In this document: piece by piece, positions 27,149 to 35,038 of the stretch | How the letters are laid out: the number at the start of each line of letters is the position of its first letter | How positions within the stretch are numbered: position 1 is the first letter of the stretch | Source of the DNA: Priestia filamentosa | Lineage (GTDB): Bacteria; Bacillota; Bacilli; Bacillales; Bacillaceae_H | Length of the DNA: 64,000 bases | NCBI RefSeq assembly: GCF_900177535.1 | Contig: NZ_FXAJ01000001.1 | Coordinates: forward strand, 1,216,214 to 1,280,213 | Direction: 5' to 3' | Made by a program: the position numbers and the translations under genes | Notes under the pieces: model-generated | Database searches by the model: none | Told to the model about the DNA's origin: nothing | Seen by the model: only the letters and a program-made list of their open reading frames with translations

Positions 27149-27667
27149 TTAATCAATCTTTGATACCATAATCCCTTCTACATGATCAGTAAGAGAAAAT
27201 TCTATATTAACTTTTCTCTTTTTATCAAAATACCCGATTATCTTCAAGCCTGTCTCATCTCTCTGATAGTAGCTTTTACCATAATTTTTTATAATCTCTT
27301 TTTTAGAAGCGCCCTTTGTTATACCTTTTGTTGCGCTATATTTGTCACTATAGAAGAAATATCTACTGACCTTTCCATCAGAAATTTGTAACTCTATTTC
27401 TGGTTTTTCCTTATCCCGTCCATAAATAAGGTTATTAAACATCTTATCCTCTGACTTTTCAATAAAGTCAGGTTTTCCTAATACCTCTTTAACTTTATCT
27501 TCTGTTGCATCTAAAGATATACCATTTACTTCTTCCGACAACTCTGTACTTTTTGTATCATCGTAATACTCCATTTTATCTACTGTTCCACAACCAAATA
27601 GAATAGCAACTAATAACGATGATAAAATAAGCAAAATGAACTTACCTTTGTAAAAATATTTAAACAT
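27149..27667 (-). CDS. Putative lipoprotein
   Basis: 172 residues with a signal peptide and lipobox (LLVAILFGCGTV, Cys about 26). The mature part contains two similar halves: NGISLDATEDKVKEVLGKPD and TKGASKKEIIKNYGKSYYQR, the strand-helix pattern seen in SmpA/OmlA-like small lipoproteins. Anchored on the outer face of the membrane. No specific function can be given. RBS is GGAGACC before ATG. Confidence 0.7.
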   Translation of the reverse strand: MFKYFYKGKFILLILSSLLVAILFGCGTVDKMEYYDDTKSTELSEEVNGISLDATEDKVKEVLGKPDFIEKSEDKMFNNLIYGRDKEKPEIELQISDGKVSRYFFYSDKYSATKGITKGASKKEIIKNYGKSYYQRDETGLKIIGYFDKKRKVNIEFSLTDHVEGIMVSKID

Positions 27668-27827
27668 TATACGGTCTCCTATAATTATCTTCTCTATATT
27701 AGATGATACAACTATTGGAAAAAATGTTCAAATCGGTATTTTTGTAAAATTATAGATTTTAATTACCTCAATAGAAAATATAACTCCTTTTCATATCAAA
27801 AATGCTGAACAAAAGTAAAACCCATAA

Positions 27828-27930
27828 GTCCGTAAAAGTATACTTAAAGGGCAAGAAAAAGCCCAAACTCGTTGTAATTCGATGAGTTTGAGCTTTTATT
27901 ACTTACTAGAAACTCTATTATGTAAACCAA
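27828..27930 (+). repeat. Dispersed terminator-type repeat, copy B (full length)
   Basis: Opens GTCCGTAAAAGTATACTTAA, then stem GCCCAAACTC/GAGTTTGAGC, T-tract, then ACTTACTAGAAACTC and ATTATGTAAACC. It lies between two divergent genes, so it is not the terminator of any visible upstream gene. Confidence 0.8.
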
Positions 27931-27977
27931 ATAATTAACTAATTGTGTTAAAATAAGGAAAAGTTAGGAGGGCTTAT

Positions 27978-28340
27978 TTGATTAAGAAAACCTTACATCT
28001 AGAAGCATTACTATTTTTCTTGATAGTAGTATGGATTTATTTTTATCATTTTCATTTTAGCTTACTTTGGTTTTTAGTCTTGCTTTTAAGTCCAGATTTT
28101 GCTGCTTTTGGTTATCTTATTAATAAGAATGTAGGATCTATTACTTATAACCTTTTTCATACATATCTCTTCTCTGTTTTATGTATTATTTTAGGGAACT
28201 GGATAGATAACAAATTAATAACTATGCTTGGACTAATTTGGACATCTCATATTGCTATGGACCGAGTAGTAGGCTACGGTTTAAAGAAGAAAAATTCGAC
28301 AAAAGAAACACACTTACAAATGCTTGAACAAAGAACCTAA
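27978..28340 (+). CDS. DUF4260-family membrane protein
   Basis: 120 residues, TTG start with RBS TAGGAGGG. Four predicted helices and the family landmarks LLLSPDFAAFGYLINKNVGSITYNLFHTY and IWTSHIAMDRVVGYGLK match the DUF4260 family of small bacterial membrane proteins, function unknown. The last five codons are part of a perfect 40-bp palindrome that forms the terminator. Confidence 0.8.
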   Translation: MIKKTLHLEALLFFLIVVWIYFYHFHFSLLWFLVLLLSPDFAAFGYLINKNVGSITYNLFHTYLFSVLCIILGNWIDNKLITMLGLIWTSHIAMDRVVGYGLKKKNSTKETHLQMLEQRT

Positions 28341-28392
28341 TTGATATCAATTAGGTTCTTTGTTCCGATAACATGTTATATGTTAACTAGCA
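28326..28392 (+). terminator. Perfect 40-bp palindromic terminator plus repeat-like tail (copy P)
   Basis: 28326-28365 is a perfect palindrome (GAACAAAGAACCTAATTGAT and its complement) that includes the stop codon of the DUF4260 gene. It is followed by TATATGTTAACTAGC, which resembles the 3' block of the dispersed repeat. Confidence 0.8.
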
Positions 28393-28465
28393 TTTACATA
28401 TAATATGTGTTCTTTTATATGGGTAATCAAATCTTGAATTTATTTAATGAATAATTATATTTAGC

Positions 28466-28518
28466 TTGACAACAATTTTATTAACCAGTAAACTTTATTA
28501 TATAGTTAACTAGTAAAC
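28466..28518 (+). promoter_or_regulatory. Promoter and two GTTAAC/GTAAAC operators of the MarR gene
   Basis: -35 TTGACA (28466-28471), 17-nt spacer, -10 TAAACT (28489-28494). Operator-like dyads TTAACCAGTAAAC (28481-28493, over the -10) and GTTAACTAGTAAAC (28505-28518). The same dyad occurs in front of yvmC and of the second MarR gene. Confidence 0.7.
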
Positions 28519-28544
28519 AATATAATAAAGTTGGGGTGTTTTGA

Positions 28545-29009
28545 ATGGAAGATCTTCATAGAGAAGTAGTTCAAGCCATTGAATGCTTAATAATGACTAG
28601 AGAAAAGAAAGTCCAAAATAGACAAGCAATTGCAAACAAGTTAGCTCAAGATGTAAGCAGTGCTGATAACAAGTGGACTATTACTCAATTGCATATTGTT
28701 TCTTTAATAAATAGGCACAAGGATGTAAATAATACTTTTCTTGCTAACGAACTTAAAATTTCAAAACCTGCAGTATCTAAGGCAATCCATATTCTTATCC
28801 AATATGCCATAGTTATAGCTCATAAAAATGAGGGCAATAATAAGGAAACCTTTTACTCCTTAACTAGTGAGGGAGTAAAATTAGCTACTATTCATGATAA
28901 GATGCACGAAATAACGAAGGAAAAATATTTAAAATTGCTTAATAAATTTTCAGATTCTGAATTGAAGATTATTATTAGGTTTTTAGATGAGTGGGCAAAA
29001 CAGATCTAA
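28545..29009 (+). CDS. MarR-family regulator (YvnA-like position)
   Basis: 154 residues with a MarR winged helix: LANELKISKPAVSKAIHILIQYAIVIAHKNEGNNKETFYSLTSEGV. Flanking helices about 1-40 and 120-154 for dimerisation. It stands convergent to the cypX-yvmC operon and has the same operator dyad in its promoter. In B. subtilis/B. licheniformis two MarR proteins (YvmB and YvnA) influence pulcherriminic acid synthesis; this gene occupies the second position. Assignment as YvnA counterpart is inference from context. Confidence 0.75.
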   Translation: MEDLHREVVQAIECLIMTREKKVQNRQAIANKLAQDVSSADNKWTITQLHIVSLINRHKDVNNTFLANELKISKPAVSKAIHILIQYAIVIAHKNEGNNKETFYSLTSEGVKLATIHDKMHEITKEKYLKLLNKFSDSELKIIIRFLDEWAKQI

Positions 29010-29077
29010 TATTAAAATTATGGCATGCTAAATTAACATGCCATAATCAAATGTCTTTAGTAAAAACAGAGCCGAAT

Positions 29078-30301
29078 TTATTCTTTAATTGGAGTAAATG
29101 TTAGTGGAAGGGAGACAGGGCCACGTGTATAGAGACCATTTTCTTTATAATTAAATCCATCTTCTAGTTTCATATTTTTCAGTTTATCTAAAACAATGTT
29201 AGCTACTACTTCAATTTCTGTGCCTGCAAAAGCTGCACCTACACAATTATGGATACCAGAGCCAAAAGCTACATGTCGAGCAATACCTGTAAAAGCTGTT
29301 TTAACATCTAAATCTGGACGATGAAGGTTAAAGACATCTGGATTTTCGAATGCTTTAGGATCTCGATTGGCAGCTCCAATCATACAAAATACTGTCGTTC
29401 CTTTAGATAAGGTTTTCCCAGCTATAATAGCATCTTGAGATAACTGTCTTGGTATAAGTTGAACTGGAGGCTTAAATCTCAGAGTTTCTGCGATTGCCTG
29501 TTTTAATAATGAACGATTCTCCATCACATCTTGCATCTGTAAAGGATTATTTAGTAGATAGTAAATCAATAAGGCTAGTGTCTTGTCTGCAGGTTCTGTA
29601 GCTGCTAACAATATATTAAGAATGAGTGCTAAGATATTTGTATCGGACATCTCTACTCCTTCATATTCAGACTGGCACAATATTGAAATAAGATCCGATT
29701 TAGGATTCTTTCTACGCTCTTCTATAATTGGATAAAGATAGTTTGCTAATTGCTCACTACAATGTAATGAATGGGCGCGCTCCTCAGGTGATAACTGTAT
29801 ACTAGTGATAAAGTTAGCTACTCCACTATGCCAATCAGCAATAAGTTTATGATCTTTCTTGTCTAGACCTAGCATATCCATTGTGACATACACTGCAAAA
29901 GTTTTTCCGAAATCATTAACTAAATCTATTTTACCCCTGCTTAAGTGTGGTGCTAGTAATACTTCTGCATTTTCTTTAATTAAGGGAATTAGTCGTTTAA
30001 GTGCATCTCCTATAAAGCTTTTTACTACAATTTTACGCTTAGCCGTATGTTCCTTACCATGCATTTGAGCAAGGACAGGACCTCGCATAACAGGTTCTGC
30101 ACGTTTTGCTAAGGATTTAGTTGTGAAAATATCTGTGTTCTGCAAGACGTATCTTACGTCTTCATACCTACTAATAAAGTAACTATCAATCTCTTTTTCA
30201 TAATAAACAGGATGTGAATCCCGAAGCTCCGCAAAATGTTTGTATGGATCTTCATGGAATTGCTTTGATAAAATACTAAATGCTTTAACTGACGTATTCA
30301 T
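29078..30301 (-). CDS. cypX: Cytochrome P450 CypX (pulcherriminic acid synthase)
   Basis: 407 residues, the usual P450 length. Heme-binding loop FGSGIHNCVGAAFAGTEIE with the axial Cys, ExxR in AIAETLRFKPPVQ, and the I-helix region LNILLAATEPADKTLALL, where the usual acid-Thr pair is altered. In B. subtilis CypX oxidises cyclo(Leu-Leu) to pulcherriminic acid, which chelates iron to give red pulcherrimin. It follows yvmC in the same direction with a 33-bp gap, as in B. subtilis. RBS TAGGAGGAG before ATG. Confidence 0.93.
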   Translation of the reverse strand: MNTSVKAFSILSKQFHEDPYKHFAELRDSHPVYYEKEIDSYFISRYEDVRYVLQNTDIFTTKSLAKRAEPVMRGPVLAQMHGKEHTAKRKIVVKSFIGDALKRLIPLIKENAEVLLAPHLSRGKIDLVNDFGKTFAVYVTMDMLGLDKKDHKLIADWHSGVANFITSIQLSPEERAHSLHCSEQLANYLYPIIEERRKNPKSDLISILCQSEYEGVEMSDTNILALILNILLAATEPADKTLALLIYYLLNNPLQMQDVMENRSLLKQAIAETLRFKPPVQLIPRQLSQDAIIAGKTLSKGTTVFCMIGAANRDPKAFENPDVFNLHRPDLDVKTAFTGIARHVAFGSGIHNCVGAAFAGTEIEVVANIVLDKLKNMKLEDGFNYKENGLYTRGPVSLPLTFTPIKE

Positions 30302-30334
30302 GTCTACTCCTCCTAAAAGTTTAGGTATATAGAT

Positions 30335-31048
30335 TTATCGAACTTCATCGACAACTATGTATCCTTGATTTTTTTGCATTTTTATAGAAAATTGTTCAGC
30401 TTTTATTTGTTCGCCTAATTTCCATGGTTTATGGTACGCAAGTACAGTTTCTTCAATTCCTAAGATATCAGGTGCCCCAATGAAGAATGGGAGCTCAGCT
30501 AAAACATATTGAACAGCAGTATTTAACATTTCATCACTAACCGATGAAATATCCATATTTGTTCCAGAAGCTCTTCCTAAAATGGCTGCATGTGACATTT
30601 CTAAACAGGCATTACGAAAATTTGGTTGATTTAAAAAGGCATTCTCTATTTCTCTACGCATCTCAGAATATATAGGTTGAGTATTAAAGTCAGAAAAAGT
30701 ACAAATGGATTCCGGGTTACCACCGTTTGCGGCAAGTGCTCTTTCAGCAAACCGGCGATTACGATTCACTTCTTTTCTAACCTTACGTTCAGCTTTAGTT
30801 CTAGGTGTACCTAAAGCTTCCAAGAGATTTGCAGCCTCATTTCCGGCTAAAAGGACCGATACATCCTTGAACTCTTGAGTTCCCCATTCAATTAGTCGAT
30901 AAATATATTCTTCTGAAAATCTGCTGTTGAAAGGGCTAATCCCAATTAATAAATGCTTTTTTCTGTTGAAAATATTTTCGCAATTTTTCGATAGATGATG
31001 GACGTTAAATAGTTTTGTAGCTAATTTCTCTAAAAAGACCTGGGTCAT
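30335..31048 (-). CDS. yvmC: Cyclo(L-leucyl-L-leucyl) synthase (tRNA-dependent cyclodipeptide synthase)
   Basis: 237 residues from the ATG at 31048 (TAGGAG 11 bases upstream; a GTG four codons earlier overlaps the RBS). Strong match to B. subtilis Yvm[21 protein letters not shown] holds the catalytic Ser, [20 protein letters not shown] and [14 protein letters not shown] form the tRNA-contacting basic helix, and [15 protein letters not shown] contains the catalytic Tyr and Glu. It makes cyclodileucine from two leucyl-tRNAs. First gene of the yvmC-cypX operon. Confidence 0.95.
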   Translation of the reverse strand: MTQVFLEKLATKLFNVHHLSKNCENIFNRKKHLLIGISPFNSRFSEEYIYRLIEWGTQEFKDVSVLLAGNEAANLLEALGTPRTKAERKVRKEVNRNRRFAERALAANGGNPESICTFSDFNTQPIYSEMRREIENAFLNQPNFRNACLEMSHAAILGRASGTNMDISSVSDEMLNTAVQYVLAELPFFIGAPDILGIEETVLAYHKPWKLGEQIKAEQFSIKMQKNQGYIVVDEVR

Positions 31049-31080
31049 AGCTATTTTCACTCCTATAAATAAACAATTAA

Positions 31081-31132
31081 TGTTTACTAGTAAACAAAAC
31101 CTATTTTAAATCTATGTATTTGTAAAAGTCAA
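31081..31132 (-). promoter_or_regulatory. yvmC promoter with perfect TGTTTACTAGTAAACA operator
   Basis: On the minus strand: -35 TTGACT (31132-31127), 18-nt spacer, -10 TAAAAT (31108-31103), then a perfect 16-bp palindrome TGTTTACTAGTAAACA (31081-31096) at the probable start of transcription. A repressor bound there would block the operon. Confidence 0.8.
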
Positions 31133-31150
31133 CATTTTTTAAAAAAATTG

Positions 31151-31206
31151 TAAATTATGAGGTGAATAAAGTCTTACGTATTAGTCTTTATTCACTTCAT
31201 AATTTA
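31151..31206. other. 21-bp-stem hairpin between the divergent pulcherriminic promoters
   Basis: TAAATTATGAGGTGAATAAAG (31151-31171) pairs with 31186-31206, with one G-T wobble position, around a 14-nt loop. It sits upstream of both promoters, where a terminator would have no transcript to end. Confidence 0.75.
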
Positions 31207-31232
31207 TTTAATAATGTTACTTAAACCTATAT

Positions 31233-31282
31233 TTGACATATGGGTAATAAACGGTTAATATTTTATTGTTTACCTGTAAACG
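31233..31282 (+). promoter_or_regulatory. Promoter and operator of the YvmB-like MarR gene
   Basis: -35 TTGACA (31233-31238), 17-nt spacer, -10 TAATAT (31256-31261), then TGTTTACCTGTAAACG (31267-31282), a one-base-different version of the operator before yvmC. Confidence 0.82.
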
Positions 31283-31318
31283 ATAAAATATTAACTATTG
31301 GAAAGGTAAGGAATTTAT

Positions 31319-31804
31319 ATGTCTCAATTATCGAAACATTTAATATATGAAAGCTATTTACAATTACTACACCTTAATGAACAAAAGGTTGACACAGTCT
31401 CCCAAACATTTTCTCATTATCTTGATGAGCAAGAATTTAATCAATTAGAACTATTGCCTAGTAATATGAGTAGTATCCATGTAATTGAATGTATAGGACA
31501 TAATGAACCTATTAATAATATAGGAATAGCTACGAAAATGAATTTGTCAAAGGCGAATATTACCAAAATCACCCGTAAATTAACAAAAGATGAGCTAATT
31601 AAAAGATTTCAATTGTCTGATAATAAAAAGGAAATCTATTTTAAGCTTACATCGAGAGGAAAACAGGTATTTGCCCTTCATGAAAAATTACATAACAAAA
31701 AGAGAGACCAATTCTATGAATTAATAGATAACTTTTCAGATGATAAGCAAAAAGTAATATTAGAGTTCCTTGGAAAAATGATAAATCAGTTAACTGAAGA
31801 ATAA
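31319..31804 (+). CDS. yvmB: MarR-family regulator of pulcherriminic acid synthesis (YvmB/PchR-like)
   Basis: 161 residues: winged helix GIATKMNLSKANITKITRKLTKDELIKRFQLSDNKKEIYFKLTSRG, long flanking helices for dimerisation. Divergent from yvmC-cypX, followed by the exporter gene, exactly the B. subtilis yvmC/yvmB-yvmA arrangement. YvmB (PchR) represses the cluster in B. subtilis; matching palindromes in both divergent promoters support the same here. RBS GGAAAGG. Confidence 0.85.
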   Translation: MSQLSKHLIYESYLQLLHLNEQKVDTVSQTFSHYLDEQEFNQLELLPSNMSSIHVIECIGHNEPINNIGIATKMNLSKANITKITRKLTKDELIKRFQLSDNKKEIYFKLTSRGKQVFALHEKLHNKKRDQFYELIDNFSDDKQKVILEFLGKMINQLTEE

Positions 31805-31873
31805 TAAAAACTTAAATTGTAAAAATATGTAATTAATTGTTATTTGAATAAATCTATAAGGTAGGAGATCAAC

Positions 31874-33088
31874 ATGAAATATCGGAATCCTAAATCTTCA
31901 GTTGTTTTGTATATAGTTTGTGTAAGTGCTTTTTTTGCATCTTTAAATCAAAATATTTATTCACCCATTATTCCTTTAATTAAAGATTCATTTCACGTAA
32001 CAACAACAATGGTTAACTTAACGGTTTCGTTATTTATCTTTATCACGGCTATTATGCAAATCGTCTATGGTACAATTCTTGACTTAAAAGGAAGCCGTTT
32101 TATTCTCTTTCCATGTCTCATACTTACAGTAGTCGCTAGTGTTGGATGTGCGGTTACAAGTAACTTTACTTTATTTCTAATTTTTCGCTCTTTGCAAGCC
32201 CTTGGGACAGCAGCTATTCCATTAATTGCTGCTGCAACCATTACAGATCTTTTTGATGGAAATAAACGCGGAAGTGCTATGGGTACTTATCAAACTCTTT
32301 TATCCATTGCTCCTGCAGTAGCCCCAATTTTAGGGGGGATAATAGGTGAACAATATAATTATTATGGTGTGTTTTGGATACTAGTAGGTATATCTGTACT
32401 TTTACTTATTATTAATATTTTATTCTTTCCTAAAGATCAAAAGAAACAAAAGAAAAATAAGGGTAATACCCTTAAGTTTTACCCCATAATTATTCAAGAT
32501 AAAATAGGGAGTTTATTATTGTCATTAAGCTTTTTAAACTTTCTAGTCTACTTCTCAATCTTGGTCTATCTGCCTATATTACTAACCGACCATTATCACT
32601 TAAATCTAAATGTTGTGGGTTTGCTTTACTTACCTATGACTATAAGTCTTATAGCTGGGAGTTTAATTTTTAAATATGTTCAAAAGAATATTTCTTTAAT
32701 GAAAGTGTTTACGTTTACTAATCTTATTATCACTCTTAGTATTATCGGTTTTGGAATTACACATAAGGTTTCCTTAGTTCCCATGTCTCTAAGCTTATTA
32801 GTCTACGGAATAGGTATTGGAATTTTAACACCTTGTTACGCAACCATATTAACTAATAAATTTGAACAATATAGGGCTAGTGCTATGGGAGTATTTAACT
32901 TTGTAAGATATATAGGTATGGCTATAGGCCCTATCTTATCAAGTTTATTACTCGAAGTTTTACAAAGTAAGTTGGTATTTACATTATTCGGTGTTTCATT
33001 TGGTATTATAAGTTTTTTTGCGTACTTATTGGTCCATAGAACAGAAAACGCAAGTAAAAGAAATTCTACCAATAAACCTTCTTTTTAA
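31874..33088 (+). CDS. yvmA: MFS exporter (YvmA-like, probable pulcherriminic acid export)
   Basis: 404 residues, 12 predicted membrane helices. DHA1-type motifs: FASLNQNIYSPIIPLIKDSFHV at the start, DLKGSRFILFPCLI, FRSLQALGTAAIPLIAAATI and APAVAPILGGIIGEQYN (motif C). Lies 69 bases after the YvmB-like gene in the same direction with its own RBS (GTAGGAGA). In B. subtilis YvmA is the pulcherriminic acid transporter; the role here rests on that conserved position. Confidence 0.85.
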   Translation: MKYRNPKSSVVLYIVCVSAFFASLNQNIYSPIIPLIKDSFHVTTTMVNLTVSLFIFITAIMQIVYGTILDLKGSRFILFPCLILTVVASVGCAVTSNFTLFLIFRSLQALGTAAIPLIAAATITDLFDGNKRGSAMGTYQTLLSIAPAVAPILGGIIGEQYNYYGVFWILVGISVLLLIINILFFPKDQKKQKKNKGNTLKFYPIIIQDKIGSLLLSLSFLNFLVYFSILVYLPILLTDHYHLNLNVVGLLYLPMTISLIAGSLIFKYVQKNISLMKVFTFTNLIITLSIIGFGITHKVSLVPMSLSLLVYGIGIGILTPCYATILTNKFEQYRASAMGVFNFVRYIGMAIGPILSSLLLEVLQSKLVFTLFGVSFGIISFFAYLLVHRTENASKRNSTNKPSF

Positions 33089-33212
33089 GGAGATATAGTT
33101 ATTATATAGAATACACGATTCAGCATTATAGAAATTATATTTCTAGTAACGACAATTCCACTTTTATACAAATGGAATACAGAAGAAAAAGCAAGGAGTT
33201 GAGGAATAAAAA

Positions 33213-33647
33213 ATGGAAAAACTATATAAATGTATTGAATATGGAGACTTTAATGGAGCTCTTGAAATAGTTCAAAACTCTAGAATTAAAGATGTAGAAG
33301 AAACTCTAATAAAAGCCATGTTTGAAACAAGAAGTATGATTCCTTATACAATAGTCTGTCATCTTATTTCTCATAATGAAAACGCATCTTTACACCACAT
33401 GGCTTCTGTAATGTTATCTCAGCCTTTATGCATTATACCAGGATCCTATCAATGTTCACTTTTCCATCTTAAACAAGCAATGAGATTGGATCCTTATAAT
33501 ATTGATTTAAAAGAATACTTTTTATTTTTTTATGGTAATCCAGATAAACTTATTACTATAGAAGAAGCTATTGATATGGCTAATTTTATACTTTCTGTTG
33601 ACTCTAATAACCAAACAGCATTAAGATTCTTATCAGAAGCAATTTAA
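33213..33647 (+). CDS. Helical repeat (TPR-like) small protein, unknown
   Basis: 144 residues, all-helical, soluble. Helix pairs such as YKCIEYGDFNGALEIVQNSR, SLFHLKQAMRLDPYNIDLKEYF and TIEEAIDMANFILSVDSNNQTALRFLSEAI have the spacing and A/L/Y pattern of tetratricopeptide units. Excellent RBS (AAGGAG). Ends 5 bases before a repeat-type terminator. It follows the exporter gene but with a 124-bp gap, so any link to pulcherriminic acid is unproven. Confidence 0.6.
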   Translation: MEKLYKCIEYGDFNGALEIVQNSRIKDVEETLIKAMFETRSMIPYTIVCHLISHNENASLHHMASVMLSQPLCIIPGSYQCSLFHLKQAMRLDPYNIDLKEYFLFFYGNPDKLITIEEAIDMANFILSVDSNNQTALRFLSEAI

Positions 33648-33652
33648 AAATA

Positions 33653-33730
33653 AAAAAGCATGAATTTGTTATTTCTCAACAAATTCATGCTTTTTTTACT
33701 TCCTGTAAACTGTGTTATGTTAACTGGAAA
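33653..33730 (+). repeat. Dispersed repeat, copy C (terminator plus 3' block)
   Basis: Stem AAAAAGCATGAATTTGTT/AACAAATTCATGCTTTTT, then ACTTCCTGTAAAC and TTATGTTAACTGGAA. A second stem TTCC-T-GT/AC-T-GGAA surrounds the TTATGTTA loop. The 5' CGTCC block is absent. Confidence 0.75.
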
Positions 33731-33748
33731 ATTACATATTATAAAGTA

Positions 33749-33786
33749 AAACAGAGCTTCCAAACCAAGGAGGCTCTGCTTTTTTA
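33749..33786. terminator. Terminator after arsI
   Basis: CAGAGC.TCC..GGA.GCTCTG stem with a T6 run on the plus strand; it lies downstream of the minus-strand arsI gene. Confidence 0.7.
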
Positions 33787-33816
33787 AAGATGTTGTTCTT
33801 TCTTAGTAAGAATCCA

Positions 33817-34251
33817 TTAACAACATGAGTTGTTAGAAGGTGCTGTTTGATTAGATTCCGAAGGGTTTTCAATTTTGTGTACTTCACTGTCTGATTTAGT
33901 ATAGAAAAACTCCCATTCGTTTCCGTCAGGATCAGTTACCCAGAATTTATCTTGAACAGCATAACAGCACGTCGTATCCATTTCCTCCCGAGCAAAGAAG
34001 CCTTCTTTCTCTAGTCGTGTTTTATGTGATTCAATTTCTTTCTGTGTTTCCACTTGAAAACCAAAATGATTAACTTGATTTCCTTCAACTTTGTCACGCA
34101 CATTTAAGGTAAAATTCAATCCTGGTTCATCCAATAAGAATTTAGCATAGTCATCTTTCACCTTCACAGGCTCTGTCCCAAAAACTTTTTGATAAAACTC
34201 GATAGACGATTCTAAATTAGTAACATTAATTCCTACATGTACATATTTCAC
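33817..34251 (-). CDS. arsI: ArsI-type organoarsenical C-As lyase (VOC family)
   Basis: 144 residues, GTG start with RBS CAGGAGGA. One VOC fold with metal ligands at His5 (KYVHVGIN), His62 (NQVNHFGF) and Glu114 (GNEWEFFY), and the paired arsenic-binding Cys95-Cys96 (DTTCCYAVQDKFW) that mark ArsI rather than an ordinary glyoxalase. A C-terminal Cys pair (NNSCC) is also present. ArsI cleaves the carbon-arsenic bond of trivalent aromatic arsenicals and methylarsenite using Fe(II) and O2. Last gene of the minus-strand arsR-arsI unit, with its own ArsR-type palindrome upstream. Confidence 0.9.
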   Translation of the reverse strand: MKYVHVGINVTNLESSIEFYQKVFGTEPVKVKDDYAKFLLDEPGLNFTLNVRDKVEGNQVNHFGFQVETQKEIESHKTRLEKEGFFAREEMDTTCCYAVQDKFWVTDPDGNEWEFFYTKSDSEVHKIENPSESNQTAPSNNSCC

Positions 34252-34270
34252 TTTTTATTCCTCCTGTTAA

Positions 34271-34286
34271 ATCAAATTTTTTTGAT
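34271..34286 (-). promoter_or_regulatory. ArsR-type operator before arsI
   Basis: ATCAAA-TTTT-TTTGAT palindrome, 20 bases upstream of the arsI start. Confidence 0.75.
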
Positions 34287-34301
34287 GTATTAATTAAAAA
34301 A

Positions 34302-34637
34302 TTAAGAGCATGAACAGCTATCTGTATTTTCTTTTCTAAAAAGACAGCAAAGCTCTTCGGATAATACATGATTGACTTCTTTATCATTTAAATCATAGTA
34401 ACTCCATGTTCCCTTCGTTTCTTTTGTGATAAGGTTGGCATCTAATAAGATCTTCAAATGATAAGAGAGTTTGGATTGTGCCATCTCAAAATGTTCCGTT
34501 AAATCACATACACAGGTCTGGCCTCGTTGGCAAAGTTCATACATAATCTCTAGTCTCTTTTGATCGGCAAGTGCCTTAAATTTTTTTTCATATTGTTCAA
34601 AGGTTTTTTTCATATCCTTTACTGTCTCCAATATCAT
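34302..34637 (-). CDS. arsR: ArsR/SmtB-family arsenic-responsive repressor 1
   Basis: 111 residues. Winged helix with metalloid site: CQRGQTCVCDLTEHFEMAQSKLSYHLKILLDANLITKETKGTWSYYDL. The CVC in helix 3 is the typical As(III) site of ArsR, and further Cys occur at the end (ELCCLF, DSCSCS). Start is ATG 34637, or TTG 34631, which has better spacing to GAGGG. Transcribed toward arsI, 50 bases away. Expected to leave its operator when arsenite binds. Confidence 0.9.
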   Translation of the reverse strand: MILETVKDMKKTFEQYEKKFKALADQKRLEIMYELCQRGQTCVCDLTEHFEMAQSKLSYHLKILLDANLITKETKGTWSYYDLNDKEVNHVLSEELCCLFRKENTDSCSCS

Positions 34638-34645
34638 CCCTCTTT

Positions 34646-34661
34646 ATCAACTTTTTTTGAT
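34646..34661 (-). promoter_or_regulatory. ArsR-type operator before arsR1
   Basis: ATCAACTTTTTTTGAT, 9 bases upstream of the arsR1 start; one base off the palindrome seen at 34271. Confidence 0.7.
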
Positions 34662-34859
34662 TTAATAATTAAAACTTTGATAGGCTTTTTCAAAGTTTCT
34701 GTAGGTAATCGGACCTCTAGACATAGGATTTTGATTAAAGAAACGATGAAAGATGAAATGTTTAGCTTCTTCTTTTTTCATTTGTTGCGTATTCATAATG
34801 AGTTGAAAATAAGATTGAAAATACGCTATGGATAAGTTTCCCGAGTTATTAACGATCAT
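34662..34859 (-). CDS. Small protein in the arsenic locus, unknown
   Basis: 65 residues beginning MIVNNSGNLSIAYFQSYFQL and ending RNFEKAYQSFNY, soluble and helical, rich in Phe, Tyr, Asn and Gln. GTGAGG stands about 8 bases before the ATG, and an ArsR-type palindrome lies 24 bases upstream, which argues that it is transcribed as part of the arsenic response. No Cys, so not itself a metalloid binder by thiols. Family not recognised; may be a leader gene of arsR1-arsI. Confidence 0.5.
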   Translation of the reverse strand: MIVNNSGNLSIAYFQSYFQLIMNTQQMKKEEAKHFIFHRFFNQNPMSRGPITYRNFEKAYQSFNY

Positions 34860-34882
34860 CTTATAGACCTCACTTCCTATTA

Positions 34883-34898
34883 ATCAAATTTTCTTGAT
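34883..34898 (-). promoter_or_regulatory. ArsR-type operator before the 65-residue gene
   Basis: ATCAAATTTTCTTGAT, palindromic except one base pair, 24 bases upstream of the start at 34859. Confidence 0.72.
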
Positions 34899-34940
34899 GA
34901 ATCTATAGTATCTGAAAAATTAACCAAAAGCAAACATTAA

Positions 34941-35009
34941 ATCAAGAAAATTTGATGAAATAAAAAAAGGAGATTTCAGCTTGAATATATAAGCGTATAA
35001 TTATATAAT
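34941..35009 (+). promoter_or_regulatory. Operator and promoter of the arsR-arsB-arsC operon
   Basis: Operator ATCAAGAAAATTTGAT (34941-34956), -35 TTGAAT (34981-34986), 17-nt spacer, -10 TATAAT (35004-35009). Confidence 0.78.
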
Positions 35010-35038
35010 GATTTTGTTATCAGAAAGGGGTGTACATT

